A stretch of DNA of 64,000 nucleotides from Deltaproteobacteria bacterium (GTDB taxonomy: Bacteria; Desulfobacterota; Desulfobacteria; Desulfobacterales; SURF-15): NCBI GenBank assembly GCA_019309565.1, contig JAFDFZ010000007.1, positions 50,091-114,090 on the forward strand, given 5' to 3'. The notes below the pieces were generated by a model, which did no database searches, was not told the DNA's origin, and worked only from the letters and a program-made list of their open reading frames with translations. Both the position numbers and the translations under genes were made by a program. Shown piece after piece: positions 55,890 through 64,000 of this stretch (its first letter is position 1; the number at the start of each line of letters is the position of its first letter).

Positions 55890-57982
55890 AACCTCGCATT
55901 GTTTCTTAAACCGCGCTCAACCCGCTCGGCTGTCTTAACGATCTGGTGCACATCCAGAATAAGTGCCACACTGCCGTCTGCCAGGATGGTGGCCCCGGAA
56001 AACTCCCGGGCTGCCCGGTACACTCTGCCCAGGTTCTTGATCACCGTCTGATGCTCTCCGATCACCCGATCCACCACAAACCCCACCCGGCTGCCTCCCA
56101 TCTCAGCAATCACGATCTGCTCAATGCACGGGGGTTCTGCTTTGATCTCAAACATATCCCGCAACACAATATACGGCACCATCTCTCCCCGCACATTGGC
56201 AATGTGCCGATCTTTCCCGCCGCTTGCCTGCCGGTGGCTTAACTCCACACACTCAGCTATTGCAGAAAGCGGCATCACGTAATGCTCACTGCCTAGCTCA
56301 ACCAAAAGCCCGTCTATGATGGCAAGCGTAAGCGGAAGCTTAAGCGTAATGGTGGTGCCAGCTGACCTTTTGCTGCTTATCTCAACAGATCCGCGCAGTG
56401 CCTCGATGCTCTTTTTTACCACATCCATGCCCACACCCCGGCCTGAAACACCGGAGAGCCTCGAAGCAGTGGAAAAGCCAGGCTCAAAAATCAACGAGAA
56501 AATCTGCTTATCAGACATCTCCACCCCCTCAGACACAAGCCCTCGCTCAACGGCCTTGGCATAAATCGCCTCGGTGTCAAGACCCGCTCCATCGTCTGTT
56601 ATCCGGATCAACACACTGGCTCCGCTGTGCTCCGCACTGAGCCCCACCTTACCCACCCTGGGCTTGCCCGATGCCTGCCGCTTATCAGGAGCCTCGATCC
56701 CGTGATCGATGCTGTTTCGAATTAGATGCACCAGCGGGTCGTTCAGATGCTCGATTACCGTCTTATCAAGCTCGGTCTCCCCCCCTTCGGTCTCAAGCAC
56801 CACCTCCTTGCCAAGCTCCTTTGAAAGATCCCGAACGAGCCGTTTAAACTTGCTGAACATCGTACCGATGGGCAGCATCCGTATGCTCATCGTGTTGTCA
56901 CGAAGCTCCGCTGTAAGCCGCTCCACCTGCTCTGCTATGCCCATAAGCTCTGTATCTGACTGCAATCCAGCCTTCTGGCTTAAGCTTGCCTGTATCGTCA
57001 CAAGCTCCCCCACCAACCCCACCAGGTTGTCGAGCTTCCGGGCTGCTACCCGGATGCTGCCGCCCGTATCGGCCTTCTTACGCTTCTGCCGCTGCTGCTT
57101 TACATGCTCCTGCTCGACCAGCGCCGATTCCACAGCACCCCCACCCACCGCCTCCTTCTCAATAAGGATCTGCCCGATCCGCTTCTGTTCTTTAAGCGCT
57201 TCGTTTAACTCCTCGATGCTAAGCTCCCCTCTTTCAACCAGAATCTCCCCCACCTTTTTATAATCTGTTGCCGGGTCATCCAAAACAGCTTCATCGATGG
57301 AATCTATTCGGATCTCACTTCCGTCTTCCTCAAAAATAAACACATCACGGATTGTGTTTACATCCTTTTCGGTTGTTAAAATCACATCCCAGTATATGTA
57401 ACAGCTCCAGGCGTCTATCTGCTCTATCGTCGGTATGGCATCGGTTCGACTGATAACAACACAATCGCCAAGCCCTTTAAGCTCTTCTAACAACAAAAGC
57501 GGATTGACTCCCCTGCTGAAAATATCCGCTGCCGGCCGGAACCGAATCCGGTAGGTAACGCTGTGCCCTGAACCGTTGGCTTCGACATCCAGGCGCTGCG
57601 GCTGCGACTTACTTTCACCATCACCCAGCATCTTGCCAAGTTCATTTACAACCCTCTCTATCGCTGCCTGATCGGTTGGGTTGCCGTCCATCATGTTGCG
57701 AATCTGATCACAGGCCTCTAAGCTTAGATCAACAAGATGCTTGCTTATAGCCGTCTTCCCATCGCGCACAAGCTCAAACACAGACTCCACATTGTGCGTA
57801 AAGGATGCGATATCTTCAAAACCACACATCGCCCCCGAGCCTTTGATGTTGTGCATAGCCCGGAAAACACTGTTGATAAGCTCGGTGTCCTGCGGTGATT
57901 GCTCAAGCTCCATCAACGAAACCTCAAGCTCCCCTAAAAGCTCATGCGCCTCTTCTCGAAATGCCTCTTTGAGTGCGTCCAT
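55880..57982 (-). CDS. cheA: Chemotaxis histidine kinase CheA
   Basis: The 700-residue kinase has an N-terminal Hpt domain with His44 (RAMHNIKGSGAM) and a P2-like alpha/beta domain at about 145-240. A stretch at about 250-285 (ILVERGELSIEELNEALKEQ) is like the GspE/MshE N-terminal motif. Then come the dimerisation helices, the ATPase domain (HLIRNSIDHGIE, TDDGAGLD, GRGVGMDVV) and the C-terminal CheW-like domain. The final codons lie in a repeat element. Confidence 0.95.
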   Translation of the reverse strand: MDALKEAFREEAHELLGELEVSLMELEQSPQDTELINSVFRAMHNIKGSGAMCGFEDIASFTHNVESVFELVRDGKTAISKHLVDLSLEACDQIRNMMDGNPTDQAAIERVVNELGKMLGDGESKSQPQRLDVEANGSGHSVTYRIRFRPAADIFSRGVNPLLLLEELKGLGDCVVISRTDAIPTIEQIDAWSCYIYWDVILTTEKDVNTIRDVFIFEEDGSEIRIDSIDEAVLDDPATDYKKVGEILVERGELSIEELNEALKEQKRIGQILIEKEAVGGGAVESALVEQEHVKQQRQKRKKADTGGSIRVAARKLDNLVGLVGELVTIQASLSQKAGLQSDTELMGIAEQVERLTAELRDNTMSIRMLPIGTMFSKFKRLVRDLSKELGKEVVLETEGGETELDKTVIEHLNDPLVHLIRNSIDHGIEAPDKRQASGKPRVGKVGLSAEHSGASVLIRITDDGAGLDTEAIYAKAVERGLVSEGVEMSDKQIFSLIFEPGFSTASRLSGVSGRGVGMDVVKKSIEALRGSVEISSKRSAGTTITLKLPLTLAIIDGLLVELGSEHYVMPLSAIAECVELSHRQASGGKDRHIANVRGEMVPYIVLRDMFEIKAEPPCIEQIVIAEMGGSRVGFVVDRVIGEHQTVIKNLGRVYRAAREFSGATILADGSVALILDVHQIVKTAERVERGLRNNARLTP

Positions 57983-58001
57983 CTGCTCTATCCTGTTTTA
58001 A

Positions 58002-58367
58002 CTACCCAAGCACTTTCTTTACCACAGCCACCAGTTGCTCCGGCTTAAACGGCTTTACGATCCAGCCCGTCGCCCCTGCCTGCCTGCCTTCTTGCTTGCG
58101 TGCTTCCTGGGATTCTGTGGTAAGCATGATGATCGGTACAAACTTGTAAGACGCATCGGCTCGAAGCGTACGGATAAGCTCGATACCGTCCATGTTGGGC
58201 GTGTTTAAATCCGTTATCACCAAATGCGCCCGACTGGCGCTAAGCTTTGAAACAGCATCGCTGCCGTCTACCGCCTCCATTACTTCATAGCCCGCTTGCT
58301 TCAATGTAAAACTGACCATCTGGCGCATGCTCGCTGAATCATCAACCGTCATGATCACCTTGCTCAT
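58002..58367 (-). CDS. cheY: Chemotaxis response regulator CheY
   Basis: The 121-residue single receiver has the acidic pocket (MTVDDSASMR), acceptor Asp (ITDLNTPNMDG), LTTES and KPF, close to classical CheY. The ATG at 58367 follows GGGAGAGG. It probably carries the signal to the flagellar switch. Confidence 0.94.
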   Translation of the reverse strand: MSKVIMTVDDSASMRQMVSFTLKQAGYEVMEAVDGSDAVSKLSASRAHLVITDLNTPNMDGIELIRTLRADASYKFVPIIMLTTESQEARKQEGRQAGATGWIVKPFKPEQLVAVVKKVLG

Positions 58368-58716
58368 CGCCTCTCTCCCCCACGGTCCAAAAACACCCAT
58401 TTCCCTCGTTTAACGCACAGCCCCTGTCACAGCAGCACCCCGCGCTTTGAACAGCTTTTTGAAACACCTGACTACCGGCTCCCCGGACCGTTAATTTTTT
58501 CTTTGATCTCACACAGCTTCGCTGCGCTGAGCACAACAACTGAAGCGCGGAAAGATCCACCTCATCAACCTGCTCGATGTCCAAAACAAGACTGCCACTT
58601 CTCTCTATAGATTCTATAAGCACCTTGCGAAGCTCTTCCGCATGCTCTATGCCAACCGCCCCTTCCATCTTAAGCACACCTTCATCCCCTGAAACGGTAA
58701 ACTCAAAATTCATCAT
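58342..58716 (-). CDS. STAS-domain protein
   Basis: The protein of about 124 residues has a STAS fold: FTVSGDEGVLKMEGAVGIEH, then VLDIEQVDEVDLSALQLLC, where a Ser lies at the usual phosphorylated position, as in anti-sigma antagonists. The tail after residue 95 is Cys/Gly-rich and runs 26 bases into cheY in another frame. STAS proteins in chemotaxis operons are common, but the target is unknown. The exact start among tandem TTG-ATG-ATG is uncertain. Confidence 0.83.
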   Translation of the reverse strand: MMNFEFTVSGDEGVLKMEGAVGIEHAEELRKVLIESIERSGSLVLDIEQVDEVDLSALQLLCSAQRSCVRSKKKLTVRGAGSQVFQKAVQSAGCCCDRGCALNEGNGCFWTVGERGDEQGDHDG

Positions 58717-58731
58717 CAACCCCCTGTATAA

Positions 58732-59934
58732 TCAAAAAAGCTCTACATTCTCACCTAAATCCCCGTCTGCCGGCGCTTCCTGGCCTCCTACACACCTAGG
58801 CTGCATGTCCCCTTTACCCAAACCCTCCCCTTGCTGTTTGCCCCCAATCAACCCCATATGAACTTCCCGCTCCTTTTTCATCGTGTACCTTCCCGCAAGC
58901 TGCTTCATTCCCCCTTTAAGCCGGCCGTAACCACCTGCCTCCCGCTTAACACCAAGCGCATCTTCCATCTGTTCAAGCTCCAAAAGCCGCTTGCTAAGCT
59001 CACCGGCTAGCACGGGCAAAAACTCAAGCTCATCTCTTATTCCTGCTATCGCACTGTCCAGCAGCTCTGCTCGCTTAAATACCTGCTCAGAGTCTTGTTT
59101 AAACTTCATGTAAGCAGAACAGATCCCGTCAATGCCCGTATTTAATGACTGCCTGACTTCACTAACTGAATGTAACCTTTTTTGTTGCTCTTCTGTCTGC
59201 TGCCGCAGTTGCCTTACAGCTAAAGAGATCGGTTCTAAAACCTCTTCAACTCGTCTTACAATCAGGTTTGATTGATCCGAAAGACGCGCCACTTCCTGGG
59301 CTAACACAAAAATAGGTCTTCCACTCCCCCATAGATGCATTGCTTTTACAATAGCGTTGAGGGCAATAATTTTGGTGTCAAAACTGATTCCGAGCAAGTT
59401 TCCCGCTTGATTCATGAGCCTGTCTGTTGATGCAGATACCTTTGCAGACATATTTAGTATACCGTCGATCATCTGCTGACCACCATTAAGAACTTCATGA
59501 AGAAGTTTTTGGATGCACTTAAGGGTTGTTATGAGCGCTACAAAAGAATCTTCTCCCTGCCCGTGCACCTTGCCGCATGCCTGTTTATCCTCAGAGCCAA
59601 AAGCTTTAAGACTCAAGGCAAGCCTGCTGGCTTCCTGTCTGATTCTATCAAAAGCCTCACTGCTCTTTTGATACACCTCGTCGATCTCATCGATCACCTG
59701 CTTTAACTGTGCTGCCTGAAGCCTCAAAATGGAATATGCCGACCCTGTCCTTTCTCTCTTTCTTTTTTTATTATCAAAACCACTGCCCTCTTCTCCGAGC
59801 AATTGCTCGAGGTCCTGCAACGCCTTTATGATATGCTGTATCCGCTGGTTCATGCTGTCGTGAAACTGAATACTGACAACAACCTCTCCCACCTGCCGGG
59901 AAATCTCCTGGGAATGCCCTACTGCGCTCTGCAT
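58732..59934 (-). CDS. Chemotaxis-associated coiled-coil protein, C-terminal fragment after frameshift
   Basis: The 400-residue frame is mostly coiled coil, similar in style to MCP signalling domains (FDTKIIALNAIVKAMHLWG resembles the receptor hairpin tip region) but without a clear methylation pattern or membrane helix. It ends DGDLGENVELF. Its start at MQSAVGHSQEI is not a natural beginning: deleting one G from a nine-G tract just upstream fuses it in frame to the preceding gene fragment as HLMGGALEAMQSAVGH. Together they would form a protein of about 632 residues. Confidence 0.75.
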   Translation of the reverse strand: MQSAVGHSQEISRQVGEVVVSIQFHDSMNQRIQHIIKALQDLEQLLGEEGSGFDNKKRKRERTGSAYSILRLQAAQLKQVIDEIDEVYQKSSEAFDRIRQEASRLALSLKAFGSEDKQACGKVHGQGEDSFVALITTLKCIQKLLHEVLNGGQQMIDGILNMSAKVSASTDRLMNQAGNLLGISFDTKIIALNAIVKAMHLWGSGRPIFVLAQEVARLSDQSNLIVRRVEEVLEPISLAVRQLRQQTEEQQKRLHSVSEVRQSLNTGIDGICSAYMKFKQDSEQVFKRAELLDSAIAGIRDELEFLPVLAGELSKRLLELEQMEDALGVKREAGGYGRLKGGMKQLAGRYTMKKEREVHMGLIGGKQQGEGLGKGDMQPRCVGGQEAPADGDLGENVELF

Positions 59935-59938
59935 GGCT

Positions 59939-60631
59939 TCAAGCGCCCCCCCCCATAAGATGCTCCACCTGCTCTGCCGAATCCATTACTGACTGCGCTG
60001 TCTTATCGGATAATTCCTCCAGCTCGGAAAGAGCGGCGGTAATCTCCTTGCTGGCTGAAAGCTGGCTTTCTCTTACAGCCTTACATTCATCCCGTATGCT
60101 TCTGGATATCTCCATGACCTTTGCAGAAAGATCCTTGATTTCTTCTGCAACCACCTCAAAATCCTGTCTCGATTCTTTTAAACAAGAACTCTGTATACGA
60201 ATATTGTAGCCGATCACTTTGAGGAATTTACCGATCTTCACAGATGTTTCGCATATTTCATAAAGTTCGCTTATGTGCCTCACAATGATATTGATATGAT
60301 TCAAATCGATCAAAGCATCGCTCTGAGAATTCTTGAGTACCGCCAGTGCATCTCCTGTAAGGCCTTTGAAGTTACCAAGGCCTCCTGTATCCGACTCCCC
60401 TCCAACGCCCTTGACAGTTTCGATCATCTGTTTCGATAATGAAGCGGCATCTGTGTAAACCGATTGAAGCGAATCACCAAGCCGCATAAACTTAGGTTCA
60501 ACATCTTTTACTGCCTTTTGCAAAGATGCGGAAATTGCGTTTAAACGCACAGGCAGCTTGCAAATAAAATCTTTTAAGTCACCATGCTTTGCCATCTCGT
60601 TCTCAGGCTTTACTGAAACCTTTTTTTTCAA
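59939..60631 (-). CDS. Chemotaxis-associated coiled-coil protein, N-terminal fragment before frameshift
   Basis: The 230-residue frame is helical, with no membrane segment, and ends abruptly at HLMGGGA inside a run of nine G (plus-strand C run 59946-59954). Helices such as VAEEIKDLSAKVMEISRSI resemble the MCP-like pattern VAxEVRxLA. With one G fewer it reads directly into the downstream fragment. It starts three bases after the preceding receiver-like gene, so it is part of the operon. Its role is unknown; a soluble receptor-like scaffold is my inference. Confidence 0.75.
   Translation of the reverse strand: MKKKVSVKPENEMAKHGDLKDFICKLPVRLNAISASLQKAVKDVEPKFMRLGDSLQSVYTDAASLSKQMIETVKGVGGESDTGGLGNFKGLTGDALAVLKNSQSDALIDLNHINIIVRHISELYEICETSVKIGKFLKVIGYNIRIQSSCLKESRQDFEVVAEEIKDLSAKVMEISRSIRDECKAVRESQLSASKEITAALSELEELSDKTAQSVMDSAEQVEHLMGGGA
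59946..59954 (-). repeat. Nine-G homopolymer tract at a frameshift junction
   Basis: The plus strand reads nine consecutive C. The two flanking frames on the minus strand join if the tract is eight bases long. This is either a slipped-strand phase-variation site, a true mutation or a base-count error. Confidence 0.85.
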
Positions 60632-60634
60632 CCT

Positions 60635-61021
60635 TTAAGGCTTCCGCTTTGAATTTACATTAACAAGCATTTTCTTCAGTACCAGCTCTACATCTTTAAG
60701 GTCACTGTTTGTAAAGGATATATAACGAGGATAGAGTTTAAGCCCCATTTTCATCATCGTTTCATTTCCTTCTGGCAGGATGAGGATATTCCAGGTGTCG
60801 TAAAACAGCGACTGGTGGCTTAAAATTTCCACAAGCTCCTTTTTAAACTTCAATAAAAGAACAATAATGACAGGACGATTCAATGGCTGGTGCATACGCT
60901 CCAGTAGTTCTTCAACCGTTCTGAATATCTCGATCCGTATACCGGGATTTATCGATTCGATTACCTTTTGAAGCCGTTTTCCAGGGCCCTTGGCATTTTT
61001 AATGTAAGCAAAAAGTTTCAC
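60635..61021 (-). CDS. Small protein with degenerate receiver-like pattern, first gene of chemotaxis operon
   Basis: I do not recognise a named family. The 128-residue protein alternates strands and helices as in a receiver (IRIEIFRTVEELLERM, RPVIIVLLLKFKKELVEIL, WNILILPEG), but the usual acidic pocket and Lys are missing, so it should not be phosphorylated in the standard way. The GTG start follows AAGGAA, and the gene is the first after a sigma-54-type promoter. Confidence 0.65.
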   Translation of the reverse strand: MKLFAYIKNAKGPGKRLQKVIESINPGIRIEIFRTVEELLERMHQPLNRPVIIVLLLKFKKELVEILSHQSLFYDTWNILILPEGNETMMKMGLKLYPRYISFTNSDLKDVELVLKKMLVNVNSKRKP

Positions 61022-61068
61022 TTTATAAATTCCTTGGGTTTATTATTTACGTTACCGGACAAGCCCTC

Positions 61069-61084
61069 AGCAATCTGTATGCCA
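61069..61084 (-). promoter_or_regulatory. Sigma-54 (-24/-12) promoter of the chemotaxis operon
   Basis: On the minus strand TGGCATACAGATTGCT has GG and GC exactly ten bases apart (GC complement at 61070-61071, GG complement at 61082-61083). It lies about 48 bases before the first gene, the same distance as at 11736-11800. Confidence 0.7.
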
Positions 61085-61265
61085 TTAAGATGAAGAAAAA
61101 AATTGTATTTAATATCAGAGGGTTGCTGTTTTTCCAGAAAATGGCAGGGAACAAGAAGATTCATGTATCCACTAAAAGCGAACAAAACTGTTCACAAAAA
61201 GTGAATTGAATGTTCATAAAAAGAGGATGGATAAAATAGGTTGGTATCGTTCAAAAGATACGGCA

Positions 61266-62621
61266 TCAGGAAGTAACCTCCATGAGTTGAATATGAAAGT
61301 AGCCTTTGATGCCCAATTTCTCTTTCCAATATTGCTCCCATTTTTCAGGAGAGTATTGTTTGATCATAATCATTTTTGATAAATTGGTAACCGCCTTGTC
61401 AGACCAGCCCCAGGCAATTTTTTTCAAGCGTCGACCGATTTCTCTAAATACCCGTTCCAAGCGCGATATTGTCTTGGGGGCAATAACACCGGTTTTTAAC
61501 CAAATTTCGATATGGGTAAATAATCGAGCAGAAAGGTTTTTAAGATAAGCAGCACCATGACGATAGCCTTTATCTTCAAAGGTCTTGATCATCTCTTGGA
61601 TCTCTCTTTTACTCGCATCGCATCTGTCTTTTACCTGTTGTTTATCTTCTTCTTTCAGTATTTCATAGTCACCTTCAGCAAGCTCGATTCCGATCAGCTG
61701 TTTTAAGGTATCTGTTTGAGGTTCACTGTCTTTTTTCTTTAACCCATCTTGCCAAAGGGCATGATAAAGACCTCGGGGACCATGCCAGGTACAGCGTTGC
61801 GATTCGGCCACATCAGCCAAAAAATCATCAAGTCCAGGTTCTCCATCGTATATAAAGGGAATGTTTAAAGCCTTGGCTTGCTTGATTCGTTCTTTGACAA
61901 CTTGCTCGATTTCCGACCAATCCGTATTGGTAAAACAGCCCAGCGGTTCAACATGGCCCGCCCGGGTAATGCCCATAGCGATTCGAAGCTCTCCTTTACG
62001 GCCTTTGTGCTGTTTAACACCGGTACCATCGGCCATCAGCCCGCTGATCTGCTCAAGATCCACTGATTCTTGGTACAGCTTATCAATGTCGCTGCCTACC
62101 ACCAGGTTATGAATCCCGCCAAGGGAAATATCAATGGATCGACCATCAATGAGCCTGCGATAGTTGGTATCAATGACCGCCTCAATGACTTGATGTTCAA
62201 AATTCATCTCCTTATGGGCATAAGCATCGATTCGTAAGGCACCTAAAAGTGGACAATACCGAGCCCCGCATTTTAAACACTCTACTTCCCGGATCGGAAT
62301 CTGAAGATCACCGAATATCGTGGATATCTTCCGCAGCTGCCGGCGATAGCCTCTTTTACGAACCTTACGGCCCCGGCAAAAACGCCTCTGAGAATCTTCC
62401 CTTCGTAAATGTCGGCCCAGCCCTCTTCTTTTCTTGCTGGGATAAATATCAGTACGGCTTAAACGCTCGGCAATCAGATCATCATAGTCTTTTAAAATCT
62501 GCTCTAAAATTCTGAGCATTAAAGAATCTCTGAGCTGCTTTAACTCAAATACAATTTCGTTAAGATTCACATCACCTGTTGCTAAATTGTATCGAACTGT
62601 TATATGAATTTGCTGTTCCAT
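61266..62621 (-). CDS. DDE-type transposase
   Basis: The product of about 451 residues has an N-terminal helical region, a basic segment (KKRRGLGRHLRRED), a zinc-like pair (CLKCGARYC), and a catalytic core with the first acidic residue in LMADGTGVKQHKG, then IYDGEPGLDDFL. This resembles UPF0236/ISLre2-type transposases; ISH6 is a second option. The stop overlaps the left inverted repeat. The ATG at 62621 (GTG at 62624 also possible) lies within a strong hairpin. Confidence 0.85.
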   Translation of the reverse strand: MEQQIHITVRYNLATGDVNLNEIVFELKQLRDSLMLRILEQILKDYDDLIAERLSRTDIYPSKKRRGLGRHLRREDSQRRFCRGRKVRKRGYRRQLRKISTIFGDLQIPIREVECLKCGARYCPLLGALRIDAYAHKEMNFEHQVIEAVIDTNYRRLIDGRSIDISLGGIHNLVVGSDIDKLYQESVDLEQISGLMADGTGVKQHKGRKGELRIAMGITRAGHVEPLGCFTNTDWSEIEQVVKERIKQAKALNIPFIYDGEPGLDDFLADVAESQRCTWHGPRGLYHALWQDGLKKKDSEPQTDTLKQLIGIELAEGDYEILKEEDKQQVKDRCDASKREIQEMIKTFEDKGYRHGAAYLKNLSARLFTHIEIWLKTGVIAPKTISRLERVFREIGRRLKKIAWGWSDKAVTNLSKMIMIKQYSPEKWEQYWKEKLGIKGYFHIQLMEVTS

Positions 62622-62682
62622 CACGATCTCTTTCTTTTAGTTATTGTCTGTGAAACAATAACCGTATAGGAAGAGATCGTGA
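62621..62682 (-). promoter_or_regulatory. Hairpin sequestering the transposase start
   Basis: A perfect 12-bp stem (62621-62632 with 62671-62682) encloses an inner 8-bp stem GTTATTGT/ACAATAAC (62640-62647 with 62655-62662). The outer stem includes the ribosome site and start codon of the transposase mRNA, which would block translation of transcripts that read in from outside. Confidence 0.72.
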
Positions 62683-62906
62683 ATTAATCAACTCTCAAAC
62701 ATTGGTCAATAATCAAATTCCATCCCAACAGCCATTTCACCCATCGATTATTGCCAGGCTCCTTGCCGCTTCGGCGGGCCATGACCTACACTCCATTTCT
62801 TAGGGATTCCGTTTCGGCCATGGCCCACCTTCGCTGAGTTCTCGGTTCAATCTGAACCGATTAGTTTTACAAAAACTCAAATGCCGTATCTTTTGAACGT
62901 TACTAA

Positions 62907-63016
62907 TAGGTTGAGCGGTTCATCGTTCTGCGTTCCGGGTAAAAAAAAACACGTGCCACGTATCAAAATGATGCCTATTAACCCCGAACTCTGAACCTGG
63001 AAGCGATCTGCTCAGG
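62907..63016 (+). repeat. Dispersed element R3, copy 2 (interrupted at its edge by the IS)
   Basis: The first 25 bases match 24538-24562 exactly, and bases 62979-63016 match 24563-24600 with few changes, separated by about 47 extra bases. The IS target duplication overlaps the left end. Confidence 0.75.
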
Positions 63017-63045
63017 TGATAAATAATTTGGAATTATATCCGATT

Positions 63046-64000
63046 TTACCGCAAGATATTATGTTTTTTCAAAAGTGCATATAATCGGGTGCGACCAAGG
63101 TTTGCAATACGGCAGGCTTGTTCAATATTGCCTTTGCTGACGTGGATTAGATCTTGAAAATATTTCCTTTCGGCTTCCAAAAGAACATATTCACGAAGCT
63201 TTCGATATGCCGGCAGTTTATCGGCAAACGGCTCACTTACTTTCTCCATGATTTTTGCCGGGTCTTTATTGTTACCATCATCTTTAGGAGTCGTTAAGGC
63301 GGCCTTTGTCAGTTGAATCCGTATATGATCCGGCAGGTGGACGGGAAATAATATGGGATCATCACGGGCGATGGAGATGGCCTGCTCAAGTGCGTTCTTT
63401 AGCTCCCGCACATTTCCCGGCCATTGATACGTGGTGAGTGCCTCGAAAAACTCGGGAGAAAACCCTTTTATATCAATGCCGTAACGATCACAGATCCGGG
63501 CGGTGTAGTAAAATGCAAGGTCTCTGATATCCTCGGTACGCTTTCTTAAAGGCGGCAGATCAACCACCATGGCCTGAAGCCTAAACAGAAGATCCTCTCG
63601 AAACGTTCCTTCCCTTATCATTCGCTTAAGGTTGCGATTGGTTGCCGCGATCAGTCTGAAGTCGCTTTTAACTTCCTGCTTGCTCCCTACAGGGCGAAAC
63701 CGCTTTTCTTGAAGCACGCGAAGAAACCTGCTCTGAACACCCATGGGAAGCTCTGCCACCTCGTCCAGGAAAAGGGTTCCCCCATCGGCCTGTTTGATCA
63801 ACCCCACCCGGGCTTTGTCCGCCCCGGTGAAAGCACCTTTCTCATGGCCAAACAGTATGCTTTCAACCAACGACTCTGGAAGAGCGGCACAGTCCACCAC
63901 CACAAACGGATTCTCAGCAAGGCTGCTGTTATGATGAATCGCATGGGCCACAAGCTCTTTTCCCGTTCCGGTCTCACCTGTAATCAAAACACTTGCTCTG
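63046..64000 (-). CDS. Sigma-54-dependent transcriptional activator, N-terminus outside window
   Basis: The visible part starts within the AAA+ domain: Walker [12 protein letters not shown], the sigma-54 contact loop GAFTGA, Walker [10 protein letters not shown] and the Arg finger region FREDLLFRL. It ends in a Fis-type helix-turn-helix ([21 protein letters not shown]). It opens promoters of the -24/-12 type, several of which occur in this window, but its own targets and sensory domain are not visible. Its reading frame is open to the last base. Confidence 0.95.
   Translation of the reverse strand, partial: RASVLITGETGTGKELVAHAIHHNSSLAENPFVVVDCAALPESLVESILFGHEKGAFTGADKARVGLIKQADGGTLFLDEVAELPMGVQSRFLRVLQEKRFRPVGSKQEVKSDFRLIAATNRNLKRMIREGTFREDLLFRLQAMVVDLPPLRKRTEDIRDLAFYYTARICDRYGIDIKGFSPEFFEALTTYQWPGNVRELKNALEQAISIARDDPILFPVHLPDHIRIQLTKAALTTPKDDGNNKDPAKIMEKVSEPFADKLPAYRKLREYVLLEAERKYFQDLIHVSKGNIEQACRIANLGRTRLYALLKKHNILR

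Larger units (their letters stand above)
61244..62904 (-). mobile_element. Insertion sequence (about 1661 bp; ISLre2/ISH6-like)
   Basis: Perfect 19-base terminal inverted repeats (CGTTCAAAAGATACGGCAT at 61248-61266; reverse complement at 62881-62899) sit four or five bases inside the ends. A 9-base direct repeat AATAGGTTG flanks the element (61235-61243 and 62905-62913) as a target duplication. It has one transposase gene on the minus strand and about 260 noncoding bases upstream of it. The intact duplication suggests recent insertion, into the start of an R3 repeat. Confidence 0.88.

Noticed and set aside
61022..61243. Direct repeats TGTTCA(C/T)AAAAAG near 61189 and 61211
   Set aside because: Only two short degenerate copies; could be chance in AT-rich sequence next to the IS end.

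Overview
The window looks like chromosomal DNA of a Gram-negative, motile anaerobe of the Desulfobacterota (Desulfobacteria-like). This is inferred from gene content and protein style: complete tolQRAB-pal-cpoB, SdhCAB/FrdCAB of the diheme b type, a type IV pilus/type II secretion hybrid, a large chemotaxis operon with MCP tails ending in FERY, and abundant sigma-54 promoter motifs. No 16S rRNA or tRNA gene was seen, so the placement is not proven.

Layout. (1) 1-12350: a type IV pilus / type II secretion hybrid locus. It encodes the motor ATPase (cut by the window edge), platform protein, four prepilin-like proteins (the last fused to an NHL beta-propeller), PilM/N/O/P-like assembly proteins, a secretin, a receiver-histidine kinase and a response regulator. 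Three -24/-12 (sigma-54) promoters lie at gene-group boundaries. (2) 12379-14697: a PdxA-family dehydrogenase and a DUF1537 four-carbon acid sugar kinase, probably a tetronate catabolic pair. (3) 14700-17990: a 2-hydroxyacid dehydrogenase and rplM-rpsI, enclosed by two nearly identical 120-bp elements in inverted orientation. (4) 17988-24534: a five-gene YejABEF/Opp-type peptide ABC importer, with an unusual repeat and stem structure between the two ATPase genes. (5) 24670-27664: an H1-like Lys/Ala-rich membrane protein, a lone receiver protein and a GSCFA protein. (6) 27890-33715: a putative cell-shape module on the minus strand with a Csd6-like L,D-transpeptidase-fold protein, a membrane coiled-coil protein, a Csd4/M99-like carboxypeptidase and a bactofilin, followed by an FGGY kinase. 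(7) 33866-36970: SAM hydrolase-type DUF62 protein and ruvCAB. (8) 37098-42288: the Tol-Pal operon. (9) 42889-49537: succinate dehydrogenase/fumarate reductase, alanine dehydrogenase, purM and a family 9 glycosyltransferase. (10) 49577-61021: one chemotaxis operon on the minus strand, read from a sigma-54-type promoter at 61069-61084. It contains an apparent frameshift at a nine-G tract. (11) 61244-62904: an intact-looking insertion sequence with 19-bp perfect inverted ends and a 9-bp target duplication. (12) 63046-64000: the C-terminal part of a sigma-54 activator, cut by the window edge.

How the parts relate. Sigma-54 promoter motifs precede both the pilus/secretion genes and the chemotaxis operon, so surface machinery and taxis may be co-regulated. 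The last gene is an activator of the right kind, but nothing in the sequence ties it to these promoters. Several small dispersed elements with (A)ACCCCGT termini sit between genes, and one supplies the last codons of cheA.
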